Of a stretch of DNA of 15,704 nt, positions 1 through 7,112 are shown piece by piece. Source of the stretch: an uncultured Micrococcales bacterium (GTDB lineage: Bacteria; Actinomycetota; Actinomycetes; Actinomycetales; Microbacteriaceae); the NCBI GenBank assembly GCA_903927775.1, contig CAIYOE010000206.1, positions 1-15,704 on the forward strand. Reading direction: 5' to 3'. How positions within the stretch are numbered: the stretch's first letter is position 1; every line of letters begins with the position of its first letter. Below the pieces are notes generated by a model, which saw only the letters and a list, made by a program, of their open reading frames with translations, did no database searches and was not told the DNA's origin. The translations under genes and the position numbers were made by a program.

Positions 1-882
1 GCCAGCGATGAAGAAGACGCCATCGACTACGCCCGCAGCCTACTCAGCTACCTTCCGGAAAACAATCTCTCTGAAAGCCCAGCGTTCGCACCCGCCAGCG
101 ACCTAGCGGTTTCCGCAGAGGACCTGGCGCTCGACACGCTAATTCCCGATTCGCCAAACCAGCCTTACGACATGCACAAGGTCATCGAAGGGATTGTCGA
201 CGACAATGAATTCCTTGAGGTTCAGGGACTTTACGCACCGAACATTCTGATCGGCTTTGCCCGCATCGATGGCCGTAGCGTTGGAATTGTTGCCAACCAA
301 CCGCAGGCCATGGCCGGAACCCTAAACATTGAGGCAGGCGAAAAGGCTGCCCGGTTTGTGCGATTCTGCGATGCCTTCAGCATCCCAATCATCACGCTGG
401 TCGACGTACCGGGTTACCTGCCTGGCACCGACCAGGAATGGGCCGGTGTGATTCGTCGAGGCGCCAAGCTGCTTTACGCCTACGCCGAAGCAACCGTTCC
501 ACTGGTGACAGTCATTACTCGCAAGGCTTACGGCGGTGCCTACATCGTTATGGGCTCCAAGCAACTCGGAGCCGACATTAACCTGGCTTGGCCAACCGCC
601 GAAATCGCCGTGATGGGCGGTCAAGGAGCGGTGAACATTTTGTTCCGCGACAAGATCAAGGCCGCCGAGGTAGCCGGCGAAGACGTTGCTGCGGTTCGCG
701 CCAAGTTGGCTGCCGAATACACCTATAACGTTGCCAGCCCATTCCTGGCTGCCGAACGTGGCGAACTCGACGGCATCATCGAGCCTTCTGCAACCCGCAT
801 CTCGGTGATCAAAGCACTTCGCGCCTTGCGAACCAAGCGTGCCGTAGTGCCACCAAAGAAGCACGGAAACATTCCGCTTTAG
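1..882 (+). CDS. accD5: Acyl-CoA (propionyl-CoA type) carboxylase beta subunit, carboxyltransferase; 5' end outside window
   Basis: Biotin-dependent carboxyltransferase subunit that moves the carboxyl group from carboxybiotin to an acyl-CoA (acetyl- or propionyl-CoA), giving malonyl- or methylmalonyl-CoA. The frame is open from base 1, so this is the C-terminal ~293 residues of a protein usually ~520-530 long; the ATG at 172 is internal. Family marks seen: the PYDM segment just before that [13 protein letters not shown], the two glycine-rich oxyanion-hole segments ([12 protein letters not shown] and [10 protein letters not shown]), and the basic C-terminus ending KKHGNIPL. The epsilon gene follows after 10 bases, and the matching alpha subunit lies at 7113. 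The name accD5 rests on similarity and on synteny with Mycobacterium; acyl-chain specificity cannot be read from this fragment, and pccB would be an equally fair name. Confidence 0.95.
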   Translation, partial: ASDEEDAIDYARSLLSYLPENNLSESPAFAPASDLAVSAEDLALDTLIPDSPNQPYDMHKVIEGIVDDNEFLEVQGLYAPNILIGFARIDGRSVGIVANQPQAMAGTLNIEAGEKAARFVRFCDAFSIPIITLVDVPGYLPGTDQEWAGVIRRGAKLLYAYAEATVPLVTVITRKAYGGAYIVMGSKQLGADINLAWPTAEIAVMGGQGAVNILFRDKIKAAEVAGEDVAAVRAKLAAEYTYNVASPFLAAERGELDGIIEPSATRISVIKALRALRTKRAVVPPKKHGNIPL

Positions 883-892
883 GCCGGTGACC

Positions 893-1132
893 ATGACAGA
901 CAAAAATTCGATTCAGCCACATCTGAAGGTGGTGGCGGGAAACCCCACCAGCCATGAACTGGCCATTGTGATTGCGGTTTTGCAAGCCTCCCAAGCTAGT
1001 GCCGTAGCCGCCAAAGCTTCGGAACCTGCAAAGCCTGCTGCTCGTTGGCATCGCAATCCAGCTATGTTGCGCTCCACCGTGATTCCGGGTCACAACCAGT
1101 GGATATCCAGCTTTAGTTCCGGTTTGAACTAG
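893..1132 (+). CDS. accE: Acyl-CoA carboxylase epsilon subunit
   Basis: Small accessory subunit of actinobacterial acyl-CoA carboxylases that stabilises or stimulates the alpha-beta complex. The 79-residue product has the family layout: an N-terminal segment with VVAGNPTSHELAIVIAVLQA (the 'GNPTxEELA' helix), an Ala-rich low-complexity middle, and a C-terminal tail with a conserved Trp (ARWHRN) and a late Trp-Ile-Ser-Ser. It begins 10 bases after the beta-subunit stop, so the two are surely cotranscribed. I chose the ATG at 893 because an AGG lies 9 bases upstream; a GTG two codons earlier (887) is a possible alternative. Epsilon subunits are poorly conserved, so the call depends on this motif plus its position. 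Confidence 0.85.
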   Translation: MTDKNSIQPHLKVVAGNPTSHELAIVIAVLQASQASAVAAKASEPAKPAARWHRNPAMLRSTVIPGHNQWISSFSSGLN

Positions 1133-1199
1133 GCTCTAAACATTCAAAACAATCGGCCTTTGGCAGTGTTGCCTCTGTGCCACGATCAAAGGACACGCA

Positions 1200-2864
1200 A
1201 TGGCGCGCACCCCATCGCAAATCGACCAAATTGCAGACTCGTACCTTGACTGGTTGGCAGACAACAGCCCAAGTTTTGCCACCTACATTGGTCGCTCAGG
1301 AGCCGACGACAAACTAGACGACGAGTCGCCAGAGGCTCACGCCCAGGCCTACGCCAAGCGCGTAGAAGTTTTGGCCCAACTGGCCGCTGCCGAGCCCGTT
1401 GACGACACCGACCGCGTAACCCGCGATGCCATGACCAACGATCTGCAGCTCTCGAACGAGACTCACGACGCTGGCCTTTGGCACCGCAATTTGAACGTAA
1501 TTGCTTCACCACTACAGGGAATTCGCGACATCTTTGACCTATCCGCAACCGCCACCGAGCAGAACTGGGTCAATCTAGCCGCTCGCATGCGCGCCGTTCG
1601 TGGGGCGCTGGCCGGGTACCAGGCTTGCCTGCAGATCGGTCTGGATTCCAACGATGCGCCGGCTCGTCGTCAGGTTGAACAGGGCATCACTCAGGTTGCC
1701 CAGCTGACCGCCGAAAATGGGTTCTTTGTCGAGTTTGCCGCGAATGCAAAAACCGAATCTGGCGAACTTCCAGCCGAACTCAAGGCCGAACTTGCTGCTG
1801 CCGCGGCGGATGCCACCGATGCCTACGCCCAGTTCGGCACCTTCTTGAAGGATCACCTGCTTCCCGGTGCCTCAAAGGAAGACGCTATCGGCCGTGAACG
1901 CTACAGCCTGCTTAGCCGAGCTTTTGTTGGCGCCAAACTGGACCTCGATGAAACCTACGAGTGGGGCATTCAGGAGCTAGCTCGCGTTACCGCCGAGCAA
2001 GAGGCAGTTGCCAAGCAAATCAAGCCCGGCGCAACCGTTCTAGAGGCGATTGAATTCCTAAATGGCGACGAGAGCCGCAAACTACACGGCACCGATGAAC
2101 TACAAAAGTGGATGCAGAAACTGAGCGATCGCGCCGTTGAGGAACTTGGCAAGAGCCACTTTGACATCGCCGAGCCAATCCGCAAGTTGGAGTGCATGAT
2201 TGCCCCAACTCAGACCGGCGGTATCTACTACACCGGCCCGAGCGACGACTTTAGCCGCCCAGGGCGAATGTGGTGGAGTGTGCCGGTTGGTGTTACCGAG
2301 TTCGACACTTGGCGCGAAACCACCACCGTCTACCACGAGGGCGTGCCGGGTCACCACCTGCAGGTGGCTCAGCAGGTTTACAACAAGGATGAGCTCAACT
2401 CCTGGCGCCGCTTGGCGTCCTGGACCAGCGGTCACGGCGAGGGCTGGGCGCTTTACGCCGAGCGCCTAATGGCCGACCTTGGATTCTTGGATGACCCAGC
2501 AGACCGACTCGGCATGCTAGACGGGCAGCGCATGCGCGCAGCCCGCGTGGTGCTGGACATCGGTGTTCACCTTGGCAAGCCACGCCTGGATGGAACCGGC
2601 ATTTGGGACTACGACTACGCTCTGAACTTCATGTTGAGCAACGTAAATATGAGCCCAGAGTTCGTTGCCTTCGAAGTAAACCGCTACTTTGGCTGGCCAG
2701 GGCAGGCTCCAAGCTACAAGGTTGGCCAGCGTATTTGGGAGCAGTTGCGTGATGAAGCAGCCGCCAAGGCTGGAGCAAACTTTGACATCAAGGCTTGGCA
2801 CAAGCGCGCCCTGGACCTCGGTGGCCTTAGCCTAGACACCTTGCGTTACGCGCTCTCGCTCTAG
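1200..2864 (+). CDS. DUF885 family putative zinc metallopeptidase (cytoplasmic)
   Basis: A 554-residue protein of the DUF885 family, annotated elsewhere as a putative carboxypeptidase-like metalloenzyme; its substrate is not established. The N-terminal ~330 residues are alpha-helical and charged, with no signal peptide or membrane segment. The likely active site is near the C-terminal third: HEGVPGHHLQ (H379, E380, H385, H386), then GHGEGWALYAERL (H412, E414), which would give His/His/Glu metal ligands as in gluzincins. The length is normal for the family. The ATG has a good ribosome-binding site (AAAGGA about 6 bases upstream). The gene starts 67 bases after accE and may be read from the acc transcript or its own promoter; I found no convincing promoter. 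It has no obvious tie to acyl-CoA carboxylation. Family assignment is firm; peptidase activity is inferred from the motif. Confidence 0.88.
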   Translation: MARTPSQIDQIADSYLDWLADNSPSFATYIGRSGADDKLDDESPEAHAQAYAKRVEVLAQLAAAEPVDDTDRVTRDAMTNDLQLSNETHDAGLWHRNLNVIASPLQGIRDIFDLSATATEQNWVNLAARMRAVRGALAGYQACLQIGLDSNDAPARRQVEQGITQVAQLTAENGFFVEFAANAKTESGELPAELKAELAAAAADATDAYAQFGTFLKDHLLPGASKEDAIGRERYSLLSRAFVGAKLDLDETYEWGIQELARVTAEQEAVAKQIKPGATVLEAIEFLNGDESRKLHGTDELQKWMQKLSDRAVEELGKSHFDIAEPIRKLECMIAPTQTGGIYYTGPSDDFSRPGRMWWSVPVGVTEFDTWRETTTVYHEGVPGHHLQVAQQVYNKDELNSWRRLASWTSGHGEGWALYAERLMADLGFLDDPADRLGMLDGQRMRAARVVLDIGVHLGKPRLDGTGIWDYDYALNFMLSNVNMSPEFVAFEVNRYFGWPGQAPSYKVGQRIWEQLRDEAAAKAGANFDIKAWHKRALDLGGLSLDTLRYALSL

Positions 2865-2866
2865 TT

Positions 2867-2909
2867 AAAAAAGTAATGCGTCCTAACCTTTTTGGCTGGG
2901 GCGCATTAC
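2867..2909 (-). terminator. Intrinsic terminator for the minus-strand membrane-protein pair
   Basis: A hairpin has arms at 2873-2885 and 2897-2909: eight perfect pairs (GTAATGCG/CGCATTAC), then five more including two G-T wobbles, and an 11-base loop. Read on the minus strand the stem is followed at once by six T residues (plus-strand A-run 2867-2872), the classic rho-independent form. It lies 14 bases past the stop of the gene ending at 2924. On the plus strand the stem is followed only by a weak T-containing stretch, so it may stop the DUF885 transcript less efficiently. Confidence 0.85.
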
Positions 2910-2923
2910 CAATTTCAAATTAT

Positions 2924-3901
2924 TTACGAGAGTCGCAACCAGATATCAGGGGCGTCGGCTTCTGGCCGAGTAGCGATTACGCTTACTAGGTAACTTTGGT
3001 TTTTTGGTGCTCGAACGTTTATTTCACCGGAGTTGGTGGCCGAAATAGCCTGCTCGATGCTCTGCTGAATCGCATCAATTTGCTCTGGCGTGGCGTTAGC
3101 TAATCCGCCGTTGTCCAGAAAGTTAACTGTGACTCCGCGCCGCCTTGCCTCTCTAGTAGCCACTCGAATGCCATCGCTCATGAGAACACGGCCCTTGATC
3201 TCATCGGAAAGCCGAGCAGCTAAAAGTTCGGCTTCGGCTCGATCCGCGTCTCTGAGGTTGCCCTTGGAAGATTCGATTCTCTCGAGCAGCGGCAATGCCG
3301 TGAGCATAAGGGACTTGAGCAGACGTTGGCGTTCTGTGCGGCTTGCGGTTAGCTGGGCAGCTCGGGTAGTAGTGGTAACCGCTTGGTCTAGATAGGCCTG
3401 AGTTTGAAGGTCGGTTGTGGTTAGTCCGCGCCCGATGGCATAACTTGCTGCGACGAGCAGCAGTGCACCAATCAGGCCCGAGGTAGTGATTACGGGAGCA
3501 CCGCCCCACATGATCACCTGGACCCAGAGTGATATCAGACCGATCCAGCCAATAATGGCGTGGCCGCGTGCCGTGGCAATTGCCATTAGGGTGCTTGAAC
3601 CGGCCACAAACCAGGTTTGATAACTTCCGTTGGGCTGGCTGCTGGAAAGTGGCAGCGCCTGCAGCACCAGGTACGGCAGGAGCACCGCAACCGCCAGACT
3701 AACCAAAGCTTTCCAGGTGGGAATCCGCAATTTTTTAGTCCCCAGCATCGTTAGCGCAGCAGCAAAGATGTAGAGCCCAAAGGCTAGTAATACAGTTTGC
3801 TGTTGGGTGTAGGTTGGCAGCCAGAACAAACCAAGAACCAAGTGGTTGATAACAAATGCCATAACTAAGGCGATAAGTGCCCAGCGTCCGTATTTACTCA
3901 T
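2924..3901 (-). CDS. Polytopic membrane protein with degenerate sensor-kinase cytoplasmic region (pseudokinase-like partner)
   Basis: A 325-residue protein with about six predicted membrane segments in residues 7-160 (around 7-28, 36-53, 64-84, 97-112, 113-131, 135-155). A coiled-coil helix follows (about 162-210) and then a ~115-residue cytoplasmic tail. The helix carries ERQRLLKSLML (190-200), which lines up with the ERxRIARELHD box of NarL-type kinases (HisKA_3). The phosphoacceptor His is Met199 and the next Asp is Leu200. The tail has the heptad-like region EAELLAARLSDEI and the segment ARRRGVTVNFLDNGG usual before an ATPase lobe, but no convincing DxGxG box or second glycine box, so ATP binding is unlikely. 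Its ATG overlaps the end of the upstream gene by 8 bases (ATGAGTAA), implying translational coupling and probably a protein partner. Ligand and output are unknown. Confidence 0.72.
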   Translation of the reverse strand: MSKYGRWALIALVMAFVINHLVLGLFWLPTYTQQQTVLLAFGLYIFAAALTMLGTKKLRIPTWKALVSLAVAVLLPYLVLQALPLSSSQPNGSYQTWFVAGSSTLMAIATARGHAIIGWIGLISLWVQVIMWGGAPVITTSGLIGALLLVAASYAIGRGLTTTDLQTQAYLDQAVTTTTRAAQLTASRTERQRLLKSLMLTALPLLERIESSKGNLRDADRAEAELLAARLSDEIKGRVLMSDGIRVATREARRRGVTVNFLDNGGLANATPEQIDAIQQSIEQAISATNSGEINVRAPKNQSYLVSVIATRPEADAPDIWLRLS

Positions 3902-5111
3902 GCGCGTCCCACTTTAGGATCACTGAGGTTCCATCGCCCGGGGCGGTCTGCAGGTTGACATGCCCGCCTACGGATTCCACGTTTCTCACGATCATCACTC
4001 TGAAGCCGAGTCGATCCTTGTGGATTCGATTTGGCCAGAAACCCACCCCATCGTCTTTGATCACAATCTTGAGACCCTTGCGGTTGGCTTTCATAACTAG
4101 GACTCGATTTACTTCTGGCCCGCCGGCGTGCATCAGAGAGTTCGTCACAGCTTGCATGGTGGCTTCGGTTAGAGCTATGGAAACACCAGCGGGTACCTGG
4201 ATGGTGCCGATAGCCTCTGAGTCGATTTTGAAACTCGGCGCCTGAGAGGAGACCGCCACCTCGATGGCGTTGAACAAACTGGCAACTGAAACCGTTTCGC
4301 GGTAGTCAAATTCTTCGAACGTGTAGTTCGCGAGCTTTTGAATAGCTGCCTCAGCCAACTTGGCAGCGGTTTTTTTGCTGGCCATTGTGTCGGCAGTGGC
4401 CGCCTGTTCCAGAGCTGTGATTATCTTTTGTTGCACAACAGCTGCAAGCCTGATTCGTTCTCTCTGTATCGCATCTGAGGTGGCAGTCTTGGCGGCGGCT
4501 GCCTGAGTTTCCAAGTTGGCTGCATCTTGCTGAGCCGCACGGAACTTTAGCATTTGAATTAGTGCGGTGAACACCGCGCTTATCAAAAAGGTGTAAACGG
4601 CATCTTGTAAGGCCCTGCCCAGACTCGAAGAACCGCCTGCCGGCGCGAGGCGCAAAAATACAAACCACACGGGAATTAGAGTGATGAAAACTGCGCTCCA
4701 CCGGATGCTGAGTCCAAAACCTGCCGACAGCGATGCCATTCCTAGCCCCCACCAGACCCAGGGGGTGAAATCCAGCGGCAAATGGTGCACGCTGATCACT
4801 TGATAGGGCCAAAACACCAAGGCGAATAAGATCGAACTCAAGTGCAGTGTGTACCAAATTTTGGAGCCACTTAGGAACCAGTTACTGACCGCTAGCCCGA
4901 CAACGCTGGCCAGAACTGACCCTAAAGTTAGCCAAAACAAAACCGGCTGCAAATACGGTGCCTGCTTTAGGGCATTTAGGGTCATTTCCAGGGTGCTAAG
5001 CGCAAGCACACAAGAATAGACACGACCCAGGATGATGTCTGTTCTTCGCGCAGCAAATGTGCTCGCACGCGAGGACGCCAGTTGGCTGGTATTTGACCAT
5101 GCAGAACTCAA
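3894..5111 (-). CDS. Histidine-kinase-like membrane protein with GHKL ATPase domain but no phosphoacceptor histidine
   Basis: A 405-residue protein: membrane segments within about 24-190 (five or six), a coiled-coil from ~190, then a C-terminal HATPase_c domain (~300-400). The G1 box is DDGVGF (353-358); the G2 region is RLGFRVMIVRN (367-377) followed by ESVGG; the N box is QAVTNSLMHA (320-329), keeping Asn324 and His328. Two departures from a NarL-type kinase are visible. ERIRLAAVVQQ (218-228) aligns with ERxRIARELHD, so the phosphoacceptor His-Asp is Gln227-Gln228; and the N-box Glu is Gln320. It may bind ATP but should not autophosphorylate in the usual way. Start chosen: TTG at 5111, preceded at 5 bases by GGGGTGA, a good ribosome-binding site. 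It is first of a two-gene unit. No response regulator is nearby. The function is not known to me. Confidence 0.75.
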   Translation of the reverse strand: MSSAWSNTSQLASSRASTFAARRTDIILGRVYSCVLALSTLEMTLNALKQAPYLQPVLFWLTLGSVLASVVGLAVSNWFLSGSKIWYTLHLSSILFALVFWPYQVISVHHLPLDFTPWVWWGLGMASLSAGFGLSIRWSAVFITLIPVWFVFLRLAPAGGSSSLGRALQDAVYTFLISAVFTALIQMLKFRAAQQDAANLETQAAAAKTATSDAIQRERIRLAAVVQQKIITALEQAATADTMASKKTAAKLAEAAIQKLANYTFEEFDYRETVSVASLFNAIEVAVSSQAPSFKIDSEAIGTIQVPAGVSIALTEATMQAVTNSLMHAGGPEVNRVLVMKANRKGLKIVIKDDGVGFWPNRIHKDRLGFRVMIVRNVESVGGHVNLQTAPGDGTSVILKWDAHE

Positions 5112-5134
5112 ACTATTTCACCCCAAAACATCTA

Positions 5135-5162
5135 TCGATAATCTACCTGCAACCACCGACAA
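5135..5162 (-). promoter_or_regulatory. Possible promoter for the kinase-like gene pair
   Basis: On the minus strand a TTGTCG (plus 5157-5162) stands 16 bases before TATCGA (plus 5135-5140), about 24 bases upstream of the TTG start. The 94-base gap between the RNA methyltransferase stop and this start is the natural place for a promoter. The -10 match is weak. The gap also has a 7-bp inverted repeat (AACCACC 5151-5157, GGTGGTT 5185-5191) that touches the -35 and could be an operator, though the 27-base spacer is long. Confidence 0.3.
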
Positions 5163-5205
5163 AAGTTGAAATGCGGTATCTAAAGGTGGTTTGTTTTGGA
5201 AAGAA

Positions 5206-6438
5206 CTAGGCCTTGGGAACCAGACTCACAATGGTCTCAAAGTGATGGGTGTGCGGGAACAGATCAAAAGCGCGAAGCTTCTTGATTTGGTATCCCGACT
5301 CCAACAACTGCTTTAGGTCGCGCGCCAAAGAAACCGGATCGCAGGCCACGTAAACAATGTGCTTTGGCGCCAACTTGATGATCGAACCAATCACCTTGGC
5401 TCCGGCGCCAGAGCGCGGAGGATCCAAAATCACGGTGGCTTGACTGTAATCGATTACGCCGTTTTTGGCATCGGTGACCTGCTCCACAATAAATCGCTCG
5501 ACAGGAGCGAATACAGCTCGAACCGCAGGCAAATCCGCCAGGTTCAGTTTGGCATCTTCGGTTGCCTGCTTGGAGTTCTCTACAGTTGTGACTTTGACTC
5601 GGTTGGCGAACTTGGAGGCCAAGGCGCCAGCAAACAAGCCCACTCCACCATAAAGGTCTAGGTTTGGCGCGTTAAGGTCCAGGCCAACTTCAGCAACCAT
5701 CTGGGTGACCACATCGGTGAGGAGATTTGCCGCACCCTTGTGAACCTGCCAGAAACCTCCACCGGTGATACGGAAGGTGCGTCCGGCAGCGCGCTCGATC
5801 AAACGAGCATCGCCCTTGAGTTTCTTATCGATTTTCCACTGAATCTGGCCGGAGCTGCTGGTGGCAATCTCGATCTTGCTCACGTCTTGCCAGTTGCGGG
5901 TGTGCAGACCCAAATCATTGATGTCCTCGACGGCCAACGGAAGCTTCTTTACCTGAACAACCTCGTGGCTACGTTCCTTATAAGGGCCGGCATCGCCAGA
6001 CATGTCCACATGCAACTGCACGCGAGTGCGGTAACCGAGACCGTTGGCTTCGTCGTCTCCTGGGACTGCCTCGACCTCGCTTCGCAGCTTTACGCCAGCC
6101 ATGCGGTCCAACGATTCCTCAAGGACATCGGCCTTGAGCTCACGCTGACGAGCCAACTTGATGTGGCCAAACTCGGCACCACCGGCACCGCCAACTCCGG
6201 CTTCTTTCCAAACGTGCTTAACGCGGTCGGGCGAGGCCTCGATGATTTCCATGGGTTCAGCGCGGCAGAACGAGCCGTTGCGGTCCTCGAAAACTACGGC
6301 TTTGACCAGCTCTCCCGGCAACACGTGAGAGACGAAAATCACTCTGCCATCGTGTCTAGCTACGAAAATTCCGCCGTGAGCCACCTTCTCGATTCGAAGA
6401 GTTAGCTGCTGACCGGTCCAGTTGATTGATTTGTCCAC
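5206..6438 (-). CDS. TrmA/RlmC/RlmD-family RNA (uracil-C5)-methyltransferase with N-terminal TRAM domain
   Basis: SAM-dependent enzyme that methylates C5 of a uridine in rRNA or tRNA. A TRAM RNA-binding domain is at about 8-65 (LRIEKVAHGGIFVARHDGRV). The Rossmann methyltransferase domain includes FWQVHKGAANLL (229-240), motif I LDLYGGVGLF (260-269), ILDPPRSG (337-344), the catalytic nucleophile Cys366 in YVACDP, and Glu401 in HHFETIVSL, the base that releases the product. The length of 410 is normal. In the place of the [4Fe-4S] cysteine motif (CxxxxxCGGC in RlmD) this protein has AGVGGAGGAEF (80-90), so the cluster is absent. The start is GTG at 6438; an in-frame TGA two codons upstream excludes a longer form, and no good ribosome-binding site is visible. 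It is transcribed divergently from maf. The exact target nucleotide cannot be assigned. Confidence 0.9.
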   Translation of the reverse strand: MDKSINWTGQQLTLRIEKVAHGGIFVARHDGRVIFVSHVLPGELVKAVVFEDRNGSFCRAEPMEIIEASPDRVKHVWKEAGVGGAGGAEFGHIKLARQRELKADVLEESLDRMAGVKLRSEVEAVPGDDEANGLGYRTRVQLHVDMSGDAGPYKERSHEVVQVKKLPLAVEDINDLGLHTRNWQDVSKIEIATSSSGQIQWKIDKKLKGDARLIERAAGRTFRITGGGFWQVHKGAANLLTDVVTQMVAEVGLDLNAPNLDLYGGVGLFAGALASKFANRVKVTTVENSKQATEDAKLNLADLPAVRAVFAPVERFIVEQVTDAKNGVIDYSQATVILDPPRSGAGAKVIGSIIKLAPKHIVYVACDPVSLARDLKQLLESGYQIKKLRAFDLFPHTHHFETIVSLVPKA

Positions 6439-6466
6439 TTGTCAAGTGTTCCATACCCTTGAACAC
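6431..6466 (+). promoter_or_regulatory. Promoter giving a leaderless maf transcript
   Basis: TTGTCC (6431-6436), a 17-base spacer, and TACCCT (6454-6459, matching the actinobacterial TANNNT -10), followed by 7 bases and then the maf ATG at 6467. This geometry puts the transcription start at or next to the ATG. No Shine-Dalgarno sequence precedes that ATG, which fits leaderless translation. The -35 covers the start codon region of the divergent methyltransferase gene. Confidence 0.6.
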
Positions 6467-6470
6467 ATGA
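6442..6470. repeat. Imperfect inverted repeat between divergent genes, possible operator
   Basis: TCAAGTGTTC (6442-6451) and GAACACATGA (6461-6470) are reverse complements with one mismatch in ten, separated by 9 bases; the core GTGTTC/GAACAC is exact. The repeat spans the maf -10 and start codon and the upstream edge of the methyltransferase gene, so a bound protein could affect both. It could also be chance in so short a region. Confidence 0.4.
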
Positions 6471-7105
6471 CCCGCGTTGTGCTCGCATCTACCTCTCCTG
6501 CTCGCCTAAGTTTGTTGCGTGCAGGTGGTATCGAACCCCAAACCATTGCCCCGCTGGTAGACGAAGACGAAGTCACCGCGGTGGGTCGAGCCCAAGGTCT
6601 AATCACCAACACCAGCCAGATGGTGGGCCTGCTAGCCCGCGCCAAGGCCGAGGCGGTCCTTCACCGACCCGAGGTTGCGGGTGCCGTGATTATCGGCTGC
6701 GACTCATCGCTGGAATTCGACGGCGAATCGCTGGGCAAGCCCCACCTGCCAGAGGTGGCAATCGACCGCTGGAAAAAACTGCGCGGCAAATCGGGCCGGC
6801 TTTACAGCGGTCACTGGGTAATCGACAACCGAGACCCAGCAAACCCGATTGCTGTTGGCAGCGTTAGTCACGCGACCGTGCACTTTGCAAACCTGAGCGA
6901 TGCCGAAATCGAGGCATACGTGGCAACCGGTGAACCACTAAAGGTGGCCGGTGCTTTCACCATTGATGGCCTAGGTGGCGCTTTTATCAGCCGAATCGAG
7001 GGCGACCCTCACACCGTTGTGGGTCTGAGCCTACCCACCCTGCGCGAATTGATGATGGAACTTGGCATCGAATACCCAACGCTATGGAGCAAGCCAATAG
7101 GCTAG
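6467..7105 (+). CDS. maf: Maf-family nucleoside triphosphate pyrophosphatase
   Basis: House-cleaning enzyme that hydrolyses non-canonical or pyrimidine NTPs (dTTP/UTP or modified nucleotides) to the monophosphate and pyrophosphate. The 212-residue product begins [18 protein letters not shown], the N-terminal phosphate-binding SxSPxR loop. It then has [16 protein letters not shown] (77-92) with the catalytic-base Asp79, LYSGHWV (112-118), a GGAF segment (170-173), and the C-terminal [12 protein letters not shown] (179-190). The start was set at ATG 6467 because the conserved protein begins there and a promoter with leaderless geometry points to it; an upstream TTG at 6422 would overlap the divergent gene. 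The stop overlaps the ribosome-binding site of the carboxylase alpha gene 7 bases on, so the two form an operon, as in mycobacteria. Confidence 0.92.
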   Translation: MTRVVLASTSPARLSLLRAGGIEPQTIAPLVDEDEVTAVGRAQGLITNTSQMVGLLARAKAEAVLHRPEVAGAVIIGCDSSLEFDGESLGKPHLPEVAIDRWKKLRGKSGRLYSGHWVIDNRDPANPIAVGSVSHATVHFANLSDAEIEAYVATGEPLKVAGAFTIDGLGGAFISRIEGDPHTVVGLSLPTLRELMMELGIEYPTLWSKPIG

Positions 7106-7112
7106 AGGAACT

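Noticed and set aside
322..903. A 193-codon minus-strand open frame opposite the carboxyltransferase gene
   Set aside because: It is a shadow of the conserved beta subunit frame; composition is odd for a protein (many His, Trp and Cys) and it resembles nothing I know.
1160..1188. TTGGCA (1160-1165) with CGATCA (1183-1188) as a promoter for the DUF885 gene
   Set aside because: The -10 match is poor and the transcript would begin too near the ribosome-binding site at about 1188-1193 to carry it properly.
5151..5191. Inverted repeat AACCACC/GGTGGTT as a terminator for the RNA methyltransferase gene
   Set aside because: The stem is only 7 bp with a 27-base loop and no T-run on the minus strand; I keep it only as a possible operator.
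5740..6405. A 221-codon plus-strand open frame opposite the RNA methyltransferase gene
   Set aside because: It lies wholly inside a well-recognised conserved gene, its translation has no family marks, and its openness follows from codon bias on the other strand.
6422..6466. Upstream TTG start for maf adding 15 residues
   Set aside because: The added residues do not look like the Maf family, overlap the divergent gene's start, and would lie upstream of the predicted transcription start.
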